This document shows positions 44,116 through 52,785 of a stretch of DNA of 52,785 nucleotides, piece after piece (position 1 is the stretch's first letter; every line of letters starts with the position of its first letter). The stretch covers positions 1 through 52,785 of the forward strand of contig NZ_FOEO01000039.1 of assembly GCF_900110765.1 (NCBI RefSeq), written 5' to 3'. The notes below the pieces were generated by a model. That model made no database searches. It was not told the origin of the DNA and was given only the letters and a program-made list of their open reading frames with translations. Both the position numbers and the translations under genes were made by a program. This DNA is from Pseudomonas sp. NFACC02 (GTDB lineage Bacteria; Pseudomonadota; Gammaproteobacteria; Pseudomonadales; Pseudomonadaceae).

Positions 44116-44730
44116 TCAGGCGCCGCGATGCTTGCTGATCGCATCGGCCAGTTTCTTGGCGGGGACTTTTTGCAGAGTGCATAGCAACTGGTGGGAGACA
44201 CCGGCAAGGCCATGGGTAGTTCGCAGTTCCTGGCTCAAGTGAGCGGTCAGGTTAGCGGCCATCTCGGCATCGGCCATGGCCCGGTGAGCCTTTCCGGTGT
44301 GTGGCAGGCCAGCCCAACTCGTCAATGTGCCGAGCTTGTGGTTCGGTGCACTCGGCATCAGGCGTCGGGCCAGCAGCATCGAGCAGGCGAAGCTTTGTTG
44401 GCGATTGCGTTTGATGCGCGAGAGTTCGAAATCCCAGAATTTCTGGTCGAACGAAGCGTTGTGCGCGACCAATGGGGTCAGACCGACGAACTCGGCGACT
44501 TCATTCATGACGCGCTCGGCCGGCGGCGCGGTGCGCAGCATGCTGTTGCTGATGCCAGTCAACGACTCGATGAACGACGGAATGCGCACGCCAGCGTTCA
44601 TCAAGCTCTGATAACGCTCGACGATGACGCCCTGCTCCATGATCACCACGGCAATCTCGGTGGCCCGACAACTGCTGCTCGGGGAGATGCCGGTGGTTTC
44701 AAAGTCGATGACGGCGATGCGTTCTTGCAT
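44116..44730 (-). CDS. DnaQ-like 3'-5' exonuclease (DEDDh)
   Basis: A 204-residue exonuclease-domain protein. Motif Exo I is DFETTG (Asp9, Glu11), Exo II lies in PLVAHNASFDQKFW, and Exo III is HRAMADAEM with the DEDDh histidine. It is a stand-alone proofreading-type or RNase T/oligoribonuclease-like exonuclease, not the PolIII epsilon subunit, which is longer and better conserved. Substrate not assignable. AAGG precedes ATG 44730. Confidence 0.9.
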   Translation of the reverse strand: MQERIAVIDFETTGISPSSSCRATEIAVVIMEQGVIVERYQSLMNAGVRIPSFIESLTGISNSMLRTAPPAERVMNEVAEFVGLTPLVAHNASFDQKFWDFELSRIKRNRQQSFACSMLLARRLMPSAPNHKLGTLTSWAGLPHTGKAHRAMADAEMAANLTAHLSQELRTTHGLAGVSHQLLCTLQKVPAKKLADAISKHRGA

Positions 44731-44766
44731 TTTTTACAACCTTAAATATGTGTCGATCCACAGACT

Positions 44767-44890
44767 GTAGCGTGGCTTGTCCCGCGATCTGGCGCGCAGC
44801 GGCAGCAAAATCAGGCGACTTGGTTGTGCCTGAAACACCGCATGCACCTGCCGGTTCCCGGCAGATCGCGGGACAAGCCACGCTCCTACA
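44767..44890. repeat. REPIN: inverted pair of REP elements
   Basis: One REP unit (44767-44806, GTAGCGTGGCTTGTCCCGCG and onward) and a second in inverted orientation (44848-44890, ending CAAGCCACGCTCCTAC) with 41 bases between. They can fold into a long hairpin. The same family is at 45-89 in this window. It sits between two genes in the same orientation. Confidence 0.85.
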
Positions 44891-44901
44891 CAGGAAAATC
44901 G

Positions 44902-45381
44902 TTAGCTTTTGAGCAGCAACCCACCTTCGATCGGCACATAGCGACTGGCCGCGCGGATCAGGGAGTTGGCGGTCAGGCCCGGCACGCCGTAAGCCACTGC
45001 CTCGACGCCGTGCTTGCTGATGATGCGATCGAGCAAGAGGTCGAAATCGCCGTCACCGGACGCCAGCACGACTTCGTCGACGGTCGGCGCGACGTCCATG
45101 ATATCGATGGTGATGCCGACGTCCCAGTCGCCCTTGGCCGAGCCATCGCTGCGCTGGATATAGGGTTTGAGTTTGACGGTGAAGCCCAGATTGCGAAGGA
45201 TCTGCTGGAACTGCTGCTGCTTGCTGTCGCCCCGGTCGATGGCGTAGGCATAAGCCTCGACGATTTGCCCGCGCTGGCTGATGTCCGCCCACAGAGCGGC
45301 ATAGTTGAAGTGGCAACCATGAGCCTGACGCACGGTGTAATACAGGTTCTGTACGTCGGCGAACACCGCGATTCTTCTCAC
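44902..45381 (-). CDS. NYN-domain (LabA/DUF88-like) protein
   Basis: A 159-residue PIN-like nuclease-fold protein. RRIAVFADVQNLYYT carries the first Asp/Asn site, DWDVGITIDIMD the second, and LASGDGDFDLLLDRI the third acidic cluster, so the metal site looks complete. The family is predicted to cut RNA; the role in Pseudomonas is unknown. ATG at 45381. Preceded by the repeat at 45489-45610. Confidence 0.88.
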   Translation of the reverse strand: MRRIAVFADVQNLYYTVRQAHGCHFNYAALWADISQRGQIVEAYAYAIDRGDSKQQQFQQILRNLGFTVKLKPYIQRSDGSAKGDWDVGITIDIMDVAPTVDEVVLASGDGDFDLLLDRIISKHGVEAVAYGVPGLTANSLIRAASRYVPIEGGLLLKS

Positions 45382-45488
45382 CCGAACTCCTCGATGCGCT
45401 GAAAGCGACGATGGTCCGAGGGTCGGACCGGCGCTCAGTATGCCAGTTTGAGGAGGGGATTGAAGACTTCAGTATTAAACGGGGAGTT

Positions 45489-45610
45489 GATCGTTCCCAC
45501 GCTCTGCGCGGTAATGCATCCTGTGACGGTCCCCGTCACCCAAGCCCCGTCACCCAAGATAGACGCGGAGCGTCCTGAAAACCGTTCCCACGTGGAGCGT
45601 GGGAACGATC
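45489..45610. repeat. Inverted GTTCCCACG repeat element
   Basis: GATCGTTCCCACGCTCTGCG (45489-45508) is mirrored by GTGGAGCGTGGGAACGATC (45592-45610), with an extra CGTTCCCACG copy at about 45583-45592 that itself folds with the last arm. In between are two copies of CCCGTCACCCAAG. Same family as bases 1-14. It lies between two minus-strand genes. Confidence 0.8.
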
Positions 45611-45637
45611 AAGTCGGCTTGTACTACGTGTCAGTGC

Positions 45638-46441
45638 TTAGACGTACGAATCGTCATCATCGCCGCCAAACAAGCCGCTGCTGTCATCGTTGCCGTAATC
45701 GGTGTCGGCGAAGCCGCCGGAGTCATTGCCCCAGCCGTCATTGCTGGTCACGCGTTGCTGATCATCACCCCAACCGCCGTTGTTGCCGTTGTCGAAATTG
45801 CTATCGGCCGCAGGTTGTGCAGGCTGCTGATCGATGATCTCGACGATTTCCTGAGGCTGGCTGTTGTGGTGAAACAGGCTGCTGATGCCTTCTGCCAGCA
45901 TCACACCACCGGCCACACCGGCAGCGGTTTTCAGCGCGCCGCCCAGAAAACCACTGCCGATAGGTGCGGCGGGTGCCTGCTGCTGCGGCTGTGCGTAGTT
46001 GCCCTGTTGAGGTGCGTTGTACGGTGGAGGACTGGCAGGGCCGCTGTCGCGCCAGCCGCCGGCAGAGGGCTGCGGACTGGAAGGACGCGAGAACGACGAG
46101 GCGGGCTGTTGCGCCTGTGGCTCGCGAGAGCCACCGCCGAAGATGCTCGACAGAAAACCTCCGCCACCCTGGGCCGGCGCCGTTTGTGCTTTCGCGCGCT
46201 GAAGTTCGGCCTGCAACTGTTGAATCTGCTCGTCGCGTTGGCGGTTTTGCGCTTCCATCTGTTTGAGCGCAACCTCCTGGACCAGGATCGCCTGTGCCAT
46301 GTAGTAAGGCGCGGTGGGCTGCCGGGTCAGGTGCTCCTTGATCAGCGCCTCGGCCTGGGCGTCTCGGGGGGCCGAATCGGTTTCTGCTTGCTTGAGTTTG
46401 GTAAACAAGCCGTCGATCAGGGTTTGCTCTTCGCTGTTCAT
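45638..46441 (-). CDS. DUF2076 protein
   Basis: A 267-residue protein beginning MNSEEQTLIDGLF, the start of DUF2076. Residues 1-85 are helical with a coiled coil (QNRQRDEQIQQLQAELQR); the middle is Gln/Pro/Ser/Gly-rich low complexity; a glycine-rich stretch (GVAGGVMLAEGISSLF) could be a membrane-associating helix; the C-terminus is Asp/Asn/Gly-rich (DDDDSY near the end). ATG 46441 has GAGG upstream; the frame runs 19 codons further without support. Function unknown; similar proteins have a periplasmic ligand-binding-like label in databases, which I cannot confirm. Confidence 0.87.
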   Translation of the reverse strand: MNSEEQTLIDGLFTKLKQAETDSAPRDAQAEALIKEHLTRQPTAPYYMAQAILVQEVALKQMEAQNRQRDEQIQQLQAELQRAKAQTAPAQGGGGFLSSIFGGGSREPQAQQPASSFSRPSSPQPSAGGWRDSGPASPPPYNAPQQGNYAQPQQQAPAAPIGSGFLGGALKTAAGVAGGVMLAEGISSLFHHNSQPQEIVEIIDQQPAQPAADSNFDNGNNGGWGDDQQRVTSNDGWGNDSGGFADTDYGNDDSSGLFGGDDDDSYV

Positions 46442-46632
46442 GGCGACCTCGTTAGATTGCCGTAGGAATTCTGTGACTGACCACAGTGTCAGACACAATC
46501 AGTAATGGGGCGTTTCCGGGGCGTTTCAATAGGATGTAAAAAAAGTTAAGAACCCTGGCGACGTGCGTCACGTTGGCCCGCTCACCGGCTCTACGTTAAA
46601 GTGTCGGCCTGCTTTTTCCCTGTGAAGCTTTC

Positions 46633-47292
46633 ATGAATCCTCTGACCATCATCCAAGACTCGCTGTACTTCTTCCGGCGTAACTTCGCCAGCATTCTGAC
46701 GTTGTGCCTGCCGCTGGTGATCCTGGAGGCACTGACCAAACAGATGCTGGCCATCGCGGCGGGCGAAGGATCGGCAAGCTGGCAATTGCTGATCGGCCTG
46801 CTGTTTTATCCGTTGTACACCGGTGCGCTGATTCTGTTTCTGGATGCCAAGACCCGAGGCGAGAACCCTGCCAAGCGCAATCTGCTGGCGGCGACGCTGC
46901 GTATGTGGCCGACCTTTGCCGTGCTGACCGCCCTGAGCACCCTTCTGATCATGGCGGGCCTGTCGCTGTTTATCGTTCCGGGCGTGTGGGTGATGATCAA
47001 ACTGGTGTTCTCCGAGTACCTGCTGGTGCTGCGAGGCATCGGTCCGCTGGAGGCCATGCGTGAAAGCTTCAAGATGAGCAAGGGGCACGTGGTGCGGATT
47101 CTGGTCTGCGTGCTGTTCGTCTACATTCCGCTCTCGGTGCTCGAAGGACTGAGCTTTTACGTGCTGCCCGATCAGCAAAGCCCGCTGTTGTCCCTGGTCG
47201 TCGACAGCGTTTCGAGCTTCCTGCAGTTGTTCATCAGCGTGGTGATGTTCCGCCTGTTCATGCTCATCGACGGGCCCGCACAGCCGGCCTGA
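46633..47292 (+). CDS. YciC-like inner-membrane protein
   Basis: A 219-residue polytopic protein, five or six hydrophobic segments, with the N-terminal DSLYFFRRNFASI and the FYPLYTGALI and GPLEAMRESFKMSKGH motifs of the YciC/UPF0259 family. Function unknown. It is followed nine bases later by the EEP-family gene, with which it forms an operon. Confidence 0.87.
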   Translation: MNPLTIIQDSLYFFRRNFASILTLCLPLVILEALTKQMLAIAAGEGSASWQLLIGLLFYPLYTGALILFLDAKTRGENPAKRNLLAATLRMWPTFAVLTALSTLLIMAGLSLFIVPGVWVMIKLVFSEYLLVLRGIGPLEAMRESFKMSKGHVVRILVCVLFVYIPLSVLEGLSFYVLPDQQSPLLSLVVDSVSSFLQLFISVVMFRLFMLIDGPAQPA

Positions 47293-47301
47293 GGAACGCC
47301 G

Positions 47302-48393
47302 ATGTCCCGGTTACTGCGCGCTGCCCTCTTCCTCGCCCTGCTTGCCGCGTTGATGGGCGGCTTGATTTACGAGGTGACCTGGCATCCCGCCCGGCATGAG
47401 CGCATGCCCGTCAGCTGCAACGCCAAAGACGCAGCACCGCCGACACTGGTGCCCGGACAGGCCCTCAAGGTCATGACCTGGAACATCCAGTACCTGGCGG
47501 GCAAACGCTATGTGTTCTGGTACGACATGGCAGACGGCAGCGGCCCGGACGAACGCCCCACCCCGGAAGATATCGCCTACAACCTTGATGAAGTCGCGCG
47601 GGTGATTCGTGACGAGCAGCCGGATATGGTGCTGTTGCAGGAAGTGGATGACGGCGCCAAGAACACCGATTACGTGAACCAGCTGGCACTGCTGCAGGAG
47701 CGGGTGACAGACCTTTACCCGTGCAGCACCGAGGCGTTTTACTGGAAATCCGACTTCGTACCCGACCGCCACATCTATGGCAGCGTCGGCTCCAAGCTGG
47801 CCACGCTGAGCCGCTATCGAATGGACAAGGCCGAACGCCTGCAACTGCCCTCGCCAGAAGGCAACCTGATCGGGCGACAGTTCGAGCCCAGGCACGCGCT
47901 ACTGGTGAGCTATCTGCCACTGAGTAACGGCAAGCATCTGGCGGTAGTGAACACGCATCTGGCCGATTTCAAGCCAGGCGATGACATCCTGTCGCGGCAG
48001 GTTGCAGCCACGACTCAACTGCTGAATGGTTTCCAACAGGCAGGCACACCATGGATCGCCGGCGGCGACTTCAATCTGCTGCCGCAAGGTCAGTACCAGC
48101 GTCTGCCGGTCGAACTGCGGCAGCGTTACACGCCTGACAGCGAGTTGCATGCCCTGTGGGATCTGTACCCGATGACCCCGAGCAATGAAGACGTCAACGG
48201 AGACGAACCCCGCAAGTGGTACACCCGCTTTCCGAACGACCCGCGCGTGAGCGGGCCTGACCGTACGCAGGATTACCTTTTCTACAGCCCGACGCTAAAG
48301 CGGGTTGATGCTCAGGTTCGTCAGGCGGACACCTTGCTGATTTCCGATCACCTGCCGGTGATTGCGCGGTTTTTACTCCCCGGCTCGCCCTGA
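47302..48393 (+). CDS. Endonuclease/exonuclease/phosphatase family protein, membrane-anchored or secreted
   Basis: A 363-residue EEP-fold hydrolase. An N-terminal hydrophobic segment (about 5-25, LFLALLAALMGGLIYEV) suggests a signal anchor, so it acts outside the cytoplasm. Motifs: TWNIQYL (Asn), LLQEVDD (metal Glu), NTHLADF, GGDFNLLP (catalytic Asp and Asn), and the final SDHLPVIA (Asp-His). The set is complete, so it is an active phosphodiesterase or phosphatase; substrate unknown. GAGGAA lies six bases before ATG. Confidence 0.9.
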   Translation: MSRLLRAALFLALLAALMGGLIYEVTWHPARHERMPVSCNAKDAAPPTLVPGQALKVMTWNIQYLAGKRYVFWYDMADGSGPDERPTPEDIAYNLDEVARVIRDEQPDMVLLQEVDDGAKNTDYVNQLALLQERVTDLYPCSTEAFYWKSDFVPDRHIYGSVGSKLATLSRYRMDKAERLQLPSPEGNLIGRQFEPRHALLVSYLPLSNGKHLAVVNTHLADFKPGDDILSRQVAATTQLLNGFQQAGTPWIAGGDFNLLPQGQYQRLPVELRQRYTPDSELHALWDLYPMTPSNEDVNGDEPRKWYTRFPNDPRVSGPDRTQDYLFYSPTLKRVDAQVRQADTLLISDHLPVIARFLLPGSP

Positions 48394-48417
48394 TGCTCCT
48401 TTGTAGGACTGAGCCGC

Positions 48418-50952
48418 TTACTGCTTGCGAGGTTTCACACGCGCCGTCGGCTCGGCGATCAAGGGGTCGTCAGGCCAGTAATGCTTCGGATACCGACCTT
48501 TGAGGTCTTTCTTCACCTCCGCATACGTACTGCGCCAGAAGTTGGCCAGGTCCTGCGTGACCTGCACCGGGCGCCGTGCGGGAGACAGAAGGTGCAGCTT
48601 GACGATCTGCCGGCCACCCGCAATCCGGGGCGTGTCCGACAAGCCAAACAGCTCCTGCAGCCTTACCGCCAGAATGGGCGGGTATTCGCTGTAGTCCAGC
48701 CGCACTGACGAGCCTGAAGGCACGTTCAAATGAGGCGGCGCCTGTTCGTCGAGGCGTTGCGGCAGCGGCCAGGGCAGCAGGTTGTGCAGGATCGACGACA
48801 GGTCCAGATTGCCAAAATGACTTAACCGCGTGACCTTGCCCAGATACGGCAGCAACCAATGTTCCAGCCTTTCAAGCAGGGCATCGTTGCTCACGTCCGG
48901 CCATTCGCTGCTGCCGTGCTGTTCAAGGTCCAGGTGACGTAGCAACCCCACCCTCGCCTGCCACTGACGCAACGCAGGCGTCCATGGCAAGAGTTCCAGT
49001 CCCTTGCGCCGCACCAGCGCCAGCAGGGCCTGACCCCGGGCGGAATCGTCCAGGCCGGTCAATGGCTCGCGACTGATGATCAACTCACCTGCCTTGCGCT
49101 GCCGCTCGGCTCGGAACACCCCTTCGCGCTCGTCCCAATCCAGCTGATCAACCGTGGTGATCTGCTCAGCCAGCACTGAGTCGAACAGCGCAGGATCGAA
49201 CCCTGCAGCCAGGTAAATACGTTCCTCTTTCTGCCCCTGACGACTGCCCAGGTCGGCGATCACCAGCCAAGGCTCTTTCATCAGCGCATCGGGTTCGGCG
49301 AACAGCGCGGCCCGCCCGTTAGCCAGGCGGTATTCGGCGCCGCCTGCCCGACGCTGTTGCGCCACCCGGTCAGGGTACGCCAGCGCCAGCAAGGCTCCGA
49401 GCCAGCGGGGATGATCCGGATCGGTCACGGGTGTTTTCGCGGCGCCTCTCAAGTAGCCGCGATATTGCCTCGAGAGCTGTTTCGCCCGCTGCACGCCGCC
49501 TTGCGCCCCGCGAGTCGCCCGTTCTGTCCCGGCGAGCAGGGTCAGGCGGCTGTGCAGATCGGCGCCCGCGCCACGCAGTATGTCGCGCTCGCCCAGCAAC
49601 GCGGCGACGTCGCACGCCAACGGCCCGAGGCCCAACGCCTGCCCGCGAAGCAACAAATGGCCGATGCGGGGGTGAGCAGGCAACTCAGCCATAGACTGAC
49701 CATGCGACGTGAGTTTCCAGTCTTCACCCGGCTTGCGGTTGAGGGCACCAAGGCGACCCAGTAGCGACTGCGCCTGTGCATAGGCCGCCGCAGGTGGGGC
49801 ATCCAGCCAGACCAGTTGCGCAGGCTCAACGCCCCAGCGCGCCAGTTGCAGCGCCAGTCCCGCGAGGTCGGCTTGCAGGATTTCCGCTGCACCGTAGGCT
49901 GCCAGTTGCTCATGCTGCGCTTCGGACCACAGGCGATAACACACCCCCGGCTCAAGACGGCCTGCACGGCCCGCCCGCTGGGTAGCGCTGGCCCTGGAGA
50001 TGCGTTGCGTGTCGAGTCGCGTCATGCCACTGCCCGGATCGAAGCGCGGCACGCGCGCCAGGCCGGCGTCGATCACGACGCGCACCCCGTCAATGGTCAA
50101 ACTGGTTTCAGCAATGTTGGTCGCCAGCACCACCTTGCGCTTGCCGCCGGGTGCCGGTTCGATCGCCGCGCGTTGTGCGCTCAGATCCAGCTCGCCATGC
50201 AGCGGGCAGAGCATGACATCGCTGCATTCGCCCAACGCGTCGGCCAGTTGCTGATTGACCCGGCGAATCTCCGCCTGCCCCGGCAGAAACACCAGCAGAC
50301 TGCCGGACTCATTACCCAGCGCATCCAGTACGGTTTGAACCACGCGCGGTTCGATGAACTCGCCCGGTTGAAAGGGACGGCCCCATTGCGTCGTCACCGG
50401 GAACATCCGCCCTTCGCTGCTGATCACCGGCGCGTCATCGAGCAGATTCGACAGCCGCTCACCCTCCAGCGTCGCCGACATCAGCAGAATTTTCAGCGGC
50501 TGCTCGTCCCTGAACAGCGCACGGCCATTGAGACTCAAGGCCAGCGCCAGGTCCGCATCCAGGCTTCTTTCGTGAAACTCATCGAAAATCAGCAGCCCGA
50601 CGCCCTCCAGCGACGGGTCTTCCTGCAAACGGCGCGTGAGGATGCCTTCGGTGACGACTTCGATGCGGGTGTTCGGCCCGACCTTGCTGTCGAGGCGAAT
50701 CCGGTAACCCACGGTTTCACCGACGTTCTCGCCCAACTCCGATGCCAGCCGCTCCGCCGCCGCACGCGCCGCCAGCCGCCGAGGTTCGAGCATGAGGATG
50801 GTGTGTCCCGCCAGCCACGCTTCGTTCAGCAGCGCCAGCGGCACGCGCGTGGTCTTGCCCGCGCCGGGCGGGGCTTCGAGCACGGCTTCGTGGCGTTCGG
50901 CAAGGGCCTGGCGCAGCGCAGGCAGGACGGCATCAATGGGCAGAGAAATCAT
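48418..50952 (-). CDS. hrpB: ATP-dependent helicase HrpB
   Basis: DEAH-type RNA helicase of 844 residues, the usual HrpB length. Motif I GAGKTTRVPLALL, motif II DEFHERS, motif III SATLEG, motif V TNIAETSLTIDG and motif VI QRAGRAGR are all present, followed by the helicase-associated domain and the HrpB C-terminal domain (WPLPQRLDEQAPPH, SGSSVRLDYSEYPP). The cellular role is poorly known. It converges with the EEP gene with 24 bases between stops. Confidence 0.96.
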   Translation of the reverse strand: MISLPIDAVLPALRQALAERHEAVLEAPPGAGKTTRVPLALLNEAWLAGHTILMLEPRRLAARAAAERLASELGENVGETVGYRIRLDSKVGPNTRIEVVTEGILTRRLQEDPSLEGVGLLIFDEFHERSLDADLALALSLNGRALFRDEQPLKILLMSATLEGERLSNLLDDAPVISSEGRMFPVTTQWGRPFQPGEFIEPRVVQTVLDALGNESGSLLVFLPGQAEIRRVNQQLADALGECSDVMLCPLHGELDLSAQRAAIEPAPGGKRKVVLATNIAETSLTIDGVRVVIDAGLARVPRFDPGSGMTRLDTQRISRASATQRAGRAGRLEPGVCYRLWSEAQHEQLAAYGAAEILQADLAGLALQLARWGVEPAQLVWLDAPPAAAYAQAQSLLGRLGALNRKPGEDWKLTSHGQSMAELPAHPRIGHLLLRGQALGLGPLACDVAALLGERDILRGAGADLHSRLTLLAGTERATRGAQGGVQRAKQLSRQYRGYLRGAAKTPVTDPDHPRWLGALLALAYPDRVAQQRRAGGAEYRLANGRAALFAEPDALMKEPWLVIADLGSRQGQKEERIYLAAGFDPALFDSVLAEQITTVDQLDWDEREGVFRAERQRKAGELIISREPLTGLDDSARGQALLALVRRKGLELLPWTPALRQWQARVGLLRHLDLEQHGSSEWPDVSNDALLERLEHWLLPYLGKVTRLSHFGNLDLSSILHNLLPWPLPQRLDEQAPPHLNVPSGSSVRLDYSEYPPILAVRLQELFGLSDTPRIAGGRQIVKLHLLSPARRPVQVTQDLANFWRSTYAEVKKDLKGRYPKHYWPDDPLIAEPTARVKPRKQ

Positions 50953-51094
50953 GAGGGCTCCCGAAACAGACCGCGATTATACGGACGCAGGTCCCGGTTT
51001 GTTTACTCGGCCACAGAACCGTCTCTTGGCTCGGATAGTCTTATTGATTAGGCATTTGCCTTGTATAGTTGCGACTTCCTCTGAGGAGACCTCC

Positions 51095-51520
51095 ATGCGC
51101 ATCCCTTCCCGTTTGATCGGCGGTGTTCTGATCGCCAGCCTGCTGGCCCAACTGACCGCCTGCGGCAGCATTTTCTACCCCGACCGCCGCGGCCAGATTC
51201 AAGGCAGCGGCAGAATGGACCCTGCCATCGTGGTGCTCGACGCCATCGGCCTGCTGTTCTACATCATTCCCGGCGTGATTGCGTTTGCGGTCGACTTCGC
51301 CACCGGTGCCATCTATTTGCCGAGCGGTAAACAGGCGCAGATCGATCCGCAGAAGCTGCAGCCGGCGGTACGCGCTGACGGCACGGTGGACAACGCCAAG
51401 CTCCAGGCCATCATCCAGACTGAACTGGGTCGTACGTTGCCGCTGGACGATCCACGCCTGATTCAGCACAAGGGCAGCACCGAGCAACTCGCATCGCTGG
51501 GCCTGGTGCCGTCGGCCTGA
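51095..51520 (+). CDS. Small predicted lipoprotein
   Basis: A 141-residue protein with a lipoprotein signal peptide: basic start MRIPSRL, hydrophobic core, and lipobox LTAC with Cys23. Residue 24 is Gly, not Asp, so outer-membrane sorting is expected. A hydrophobic stretch near 50-75 (VLDAIGLLFYIIPGVIAFAVDF) could be a second membrane contact; the C-terminal half is hydrophilic. GAGGAG at 51083-51088 fixes the start at ATG 51095. TATAGT (about 51064-51069) with TTATTG seventeen bases upstream may be the promoter. Function unknown; similar Pseudomonas proteins carry a misleading polynucleotide-transferase label that this sequence does not support. Confidence 0.9.
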   Translation: MRIPSRLIGGVLIASLLAQLTACGSIFYPDRRGQIQGSGRMDPAIVVLDAIGLLFYIIPGVIAFAVDFATGAIYLPSGKQAQIDPQKLQPAVRADGTVDNAKLQAIIQTELGRTLPLDDPRLIQHKGSTEQLASLGLVPSA

Positions 51521-51551
51521 TGTGTTCAATGATGTCATTTAAGGAAGCGCC

Positions 51552-52454
51552 ATGAGCAGCCCTGAACACGCCCGGTTATTGCGTCTGGCGACGCGGGCCT
51601 CGCTGGCCGTCGCCAGCACTCTGATTGTCGCCAAGGCCGTGGCCTGGTGGTTGAGTGGGTCGGTCAGCCTGCTCGCGGGCCTGACGGATTCGCTGCTCGA
51701 TGGCGCCGCCTCGTTTCTCAATTTGTTGGCCGTGCACTACGCGCTGCGCCCCGCCGATGACGACCATCGATATGGACACGGCAAGGCCGAGGCCCTGTCA
51801 GGCATGGCTCAGGCGCTATTTATTGCTGTCAGCGCCTTCCTGATCGGCTTTCAGGCCATTGAGCGCATTCAGCATCCGCAACCTTTGGGTGCGCCGGGGC
51901 TGGGTATTCTGGTGATGGTGCTGTCGATCGCGCTCACGGTGATGTTGCTGATGTTCCAGCACAAAGTCGTGAAGGAAACCGGCTCTGCGGCCATTCGGGC
52001 CGACTCATTGCATTACCGCTCCGACCTGTTGCTTAACGCCAGCATCATGGTCGCGCTCGGCCTGGCGTTTTTCGGCTATGACCAGCTGGATGCGTATTTC
52101 GGCCTGGTTATCGCGGTGTACATCCTCTGGAGCGCGATTTCGATTGCACGGGAAACCGTCTCGGTGCTGATGGATGCCGAGCTTGATCCCAGCGTCAGCG
52201 CTCGCATGCTGGACCTGGCGCAGAACGTACCGGGCGTGCTCGGCGCACATGACCTGCGCACCCGAATCTCGGGCAATCACTGGTTCGTGCAATTGCACCT
52301 TGAATTGCCCGGCCAGTTGACGCTGTCCGTGGCGCACGATCTGTGTGAACAAGTTGAACGGGCGATCATTGCTGAATTCCCGAAGGCCGAAGTGCTGGTG
52401 CACGCCGACCCTCAAGAAGTCGTGAACAGCGCGAACAGTCCTGTATTGAATTGA
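51552..52454 (+). CDS. fieF: Cation diffusion facilitator (FieF/YiiP type)
   Basis: Proton-coupled Zn2+/Fe2+ exporter of 300 residues with six membrane helices and a cytoplasmic C-terminal dimerisation domain. Transport site residues Asp46, Asp50 (in TDSLLDG), His154 and Asp158 (in HYRSD) match the D-D-H-D site of E. coli YiiP, which suits Zn2+ and Cd2+. DDDHRYGHGKAE (69-80) is the loop site, and the C-terminal LHLELPG and HADP motifs are present. AAGGA lies six bases before ATG 51552. No metal-regulator site is seen upstream. Confidence 0.95.
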   Translation: MSSPEHARLLRLATRASLAVASTLIVAKAVAWWLSGSVSLLAGLTDSLLDGAASFLNLLAVHYALRPADDDHRYGHGKAEALSGMAQALFIAVSAFLIGFQAIERIQHPQPLGAPGLGILVMVLSIALTVMLLMFQHKVVKETGSAAIRADSLHYRSDLLLNASIMVALGLAFFGYDQLDAYFGLVIAVYILWSAISIARETVSVLMDAELDPSVSARMLDLAQNVPGVLGAHDLRTRISGNHWFVQLHLELPGQLTLSVAHDLCEQVERAIIAEFPKAEVLVHADPQEVVNSANSPVLN

Positions 52455-52503
52455 GTCGCTGTGCAGCTATCAGGCATTCGCTGATCCAACGGCTGACACA
52501 TGA

Positions 52504-52769
52504 CCTGTGGGAGTGAGCTTGCTCGCGAAGGCGGTGGATCAGCAGCATCGATTCGCGGCCCTCGTAACCTCGGACGGCTCCTACAAGGATTGCGGCGTTC
52601 AATGATTTGCGCCGAGTGATCGCGCCGTTCCGATGATTCGCGGCGGACGCAAAACCTGTGGGAGCCGGCTTGCTGGCGAATGCGGTGGGCCAGCAACATC
52701 GATGGTGAATGACCCACCGCATTCGCGGCCCTCGTCCCTCGGACGGCTCCTACAGGGACTGCGGCGTCC
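52504..52769. repeat. Two REP elements of the GTGGGAG family
   Basis: Unit A (52504-52600) and unit B (52654-52769) each start CCTGTGGGAG and end GGACGGCTCCTACA, and share GGCCCTCGT and GGACGGCTCC. Unit B folds strongly: GCGAATGCGGTGGG against CCCACCGCATTCGC. They fill the last 330 bases of the window, which contain no gene. Confidence 0.85.
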
Positions 52770-52785
52770 CGATGTCTGGCGGCAT

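Noticed and set aside
44767..45610. Possible CRISPR array from the repeated elements
   Set aside because: Only two inverted units per cluster, no regular spacers and no cas genes; these are REP-type repeats.
49816..51051. 411-codon plus-strand frame opposite hrpB
   Set aside because: Antisense to conserved helicase motifs and Arg/Gln-rich; shadow frame.

Overview
The window looks like a chromosomal segment of a Pseudomonas species from the fluorescens/syringae lineage. The evidence is a LapD/LapG pair with lineage-typical motifs, RhlE, HrpB and FieF of pseudomonad type, CTG/GGC-rich codon use, and three families of short extragenic palindromic repeats of the kind scattered through Pseudomonas genomes (1-192, 44767-44890, 45489-45610, 52504-52769). 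Species cannot be fixed from the sequence alone.

Layout. (1) 217-2891, minus strand: lapG-lapD, the c-di-GMP controlled periplasmic protease system. (2) 3108-6585: dTDP-L-rhamnose synthesis, with rfbBDA as a tightly overlapping minus-strand operon and rfbC convergent to it, followed by a GT4 glycosyltransferase (6890-8050). (3) 8063-15781: a dedicated type I secretion system (TolC-like, HlyD-like, PrtD-type ABC exporter; minus strand) divergent from an unrecognised 294-residue protein and a 469-residue RTX/DUF4214 protein with strongly biased, high-expression codon use and a strong terminator. The 842-base divergent region carries two perfect palindromes. (4) 15888-20782: two large multidomain glycosyltransferases, translationally coupled. 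(5) 20839-27423: an AT-richer block with an enterobacterial-type UDP-glucose dehydrogenase and three more glycosyltransferases, probably acquired. (6) 27854-41584: a D-rhamnan (common-antigen-like) O-polysaccharide locus with ManC, Wzm, Wzt with a C-terminal glycan-binding domain, a WbdD-like methyltransferase/coiled-coil chain terminator, a 1246-residue triple-GT4 enzyme, an acyltransferase, Gmd, Rmd and a WbpZ-like glycosyltransferase. (7) 41688-52454: ordinary housekeeping genes (rhlE, yedA-like exporter, exonuclease, NYN protein, DUF2076 protein, YciC-like protein, EEP hydrolase, hrpB, lipoprotein, fieF).

How it fits together. ManC, Gmd and Rmd would make GDP-D-rhamnose; WbpZ-like and the triple-GT4 protein would build a D-rhamnan on a lipid carrier; the methyltransferase would cap it; Wzt/Wzm would export it. 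RfbABCD supplies dTDP-L-rhamnose and Ugd supplies UDP-glucuronate for further decoration by the large GT2-type enzymes. Embedded in this polysaccharide locus is a self-contained secretion system with its own small RTX substrate. The arrangement resembles the Caulobacter rsaA S-layer locus, where a type I secreted RTX protein sits beside its exporter and the O-polysaccharide genes needed to anchor it. I propose, as inference only, that the RTX/DUF4214 protein with the unknown 294-residue protein forms an abundant surface or matrix layer attached to, or glycosylated by, products of this locus. This is the best candidate here for an undescribed system.
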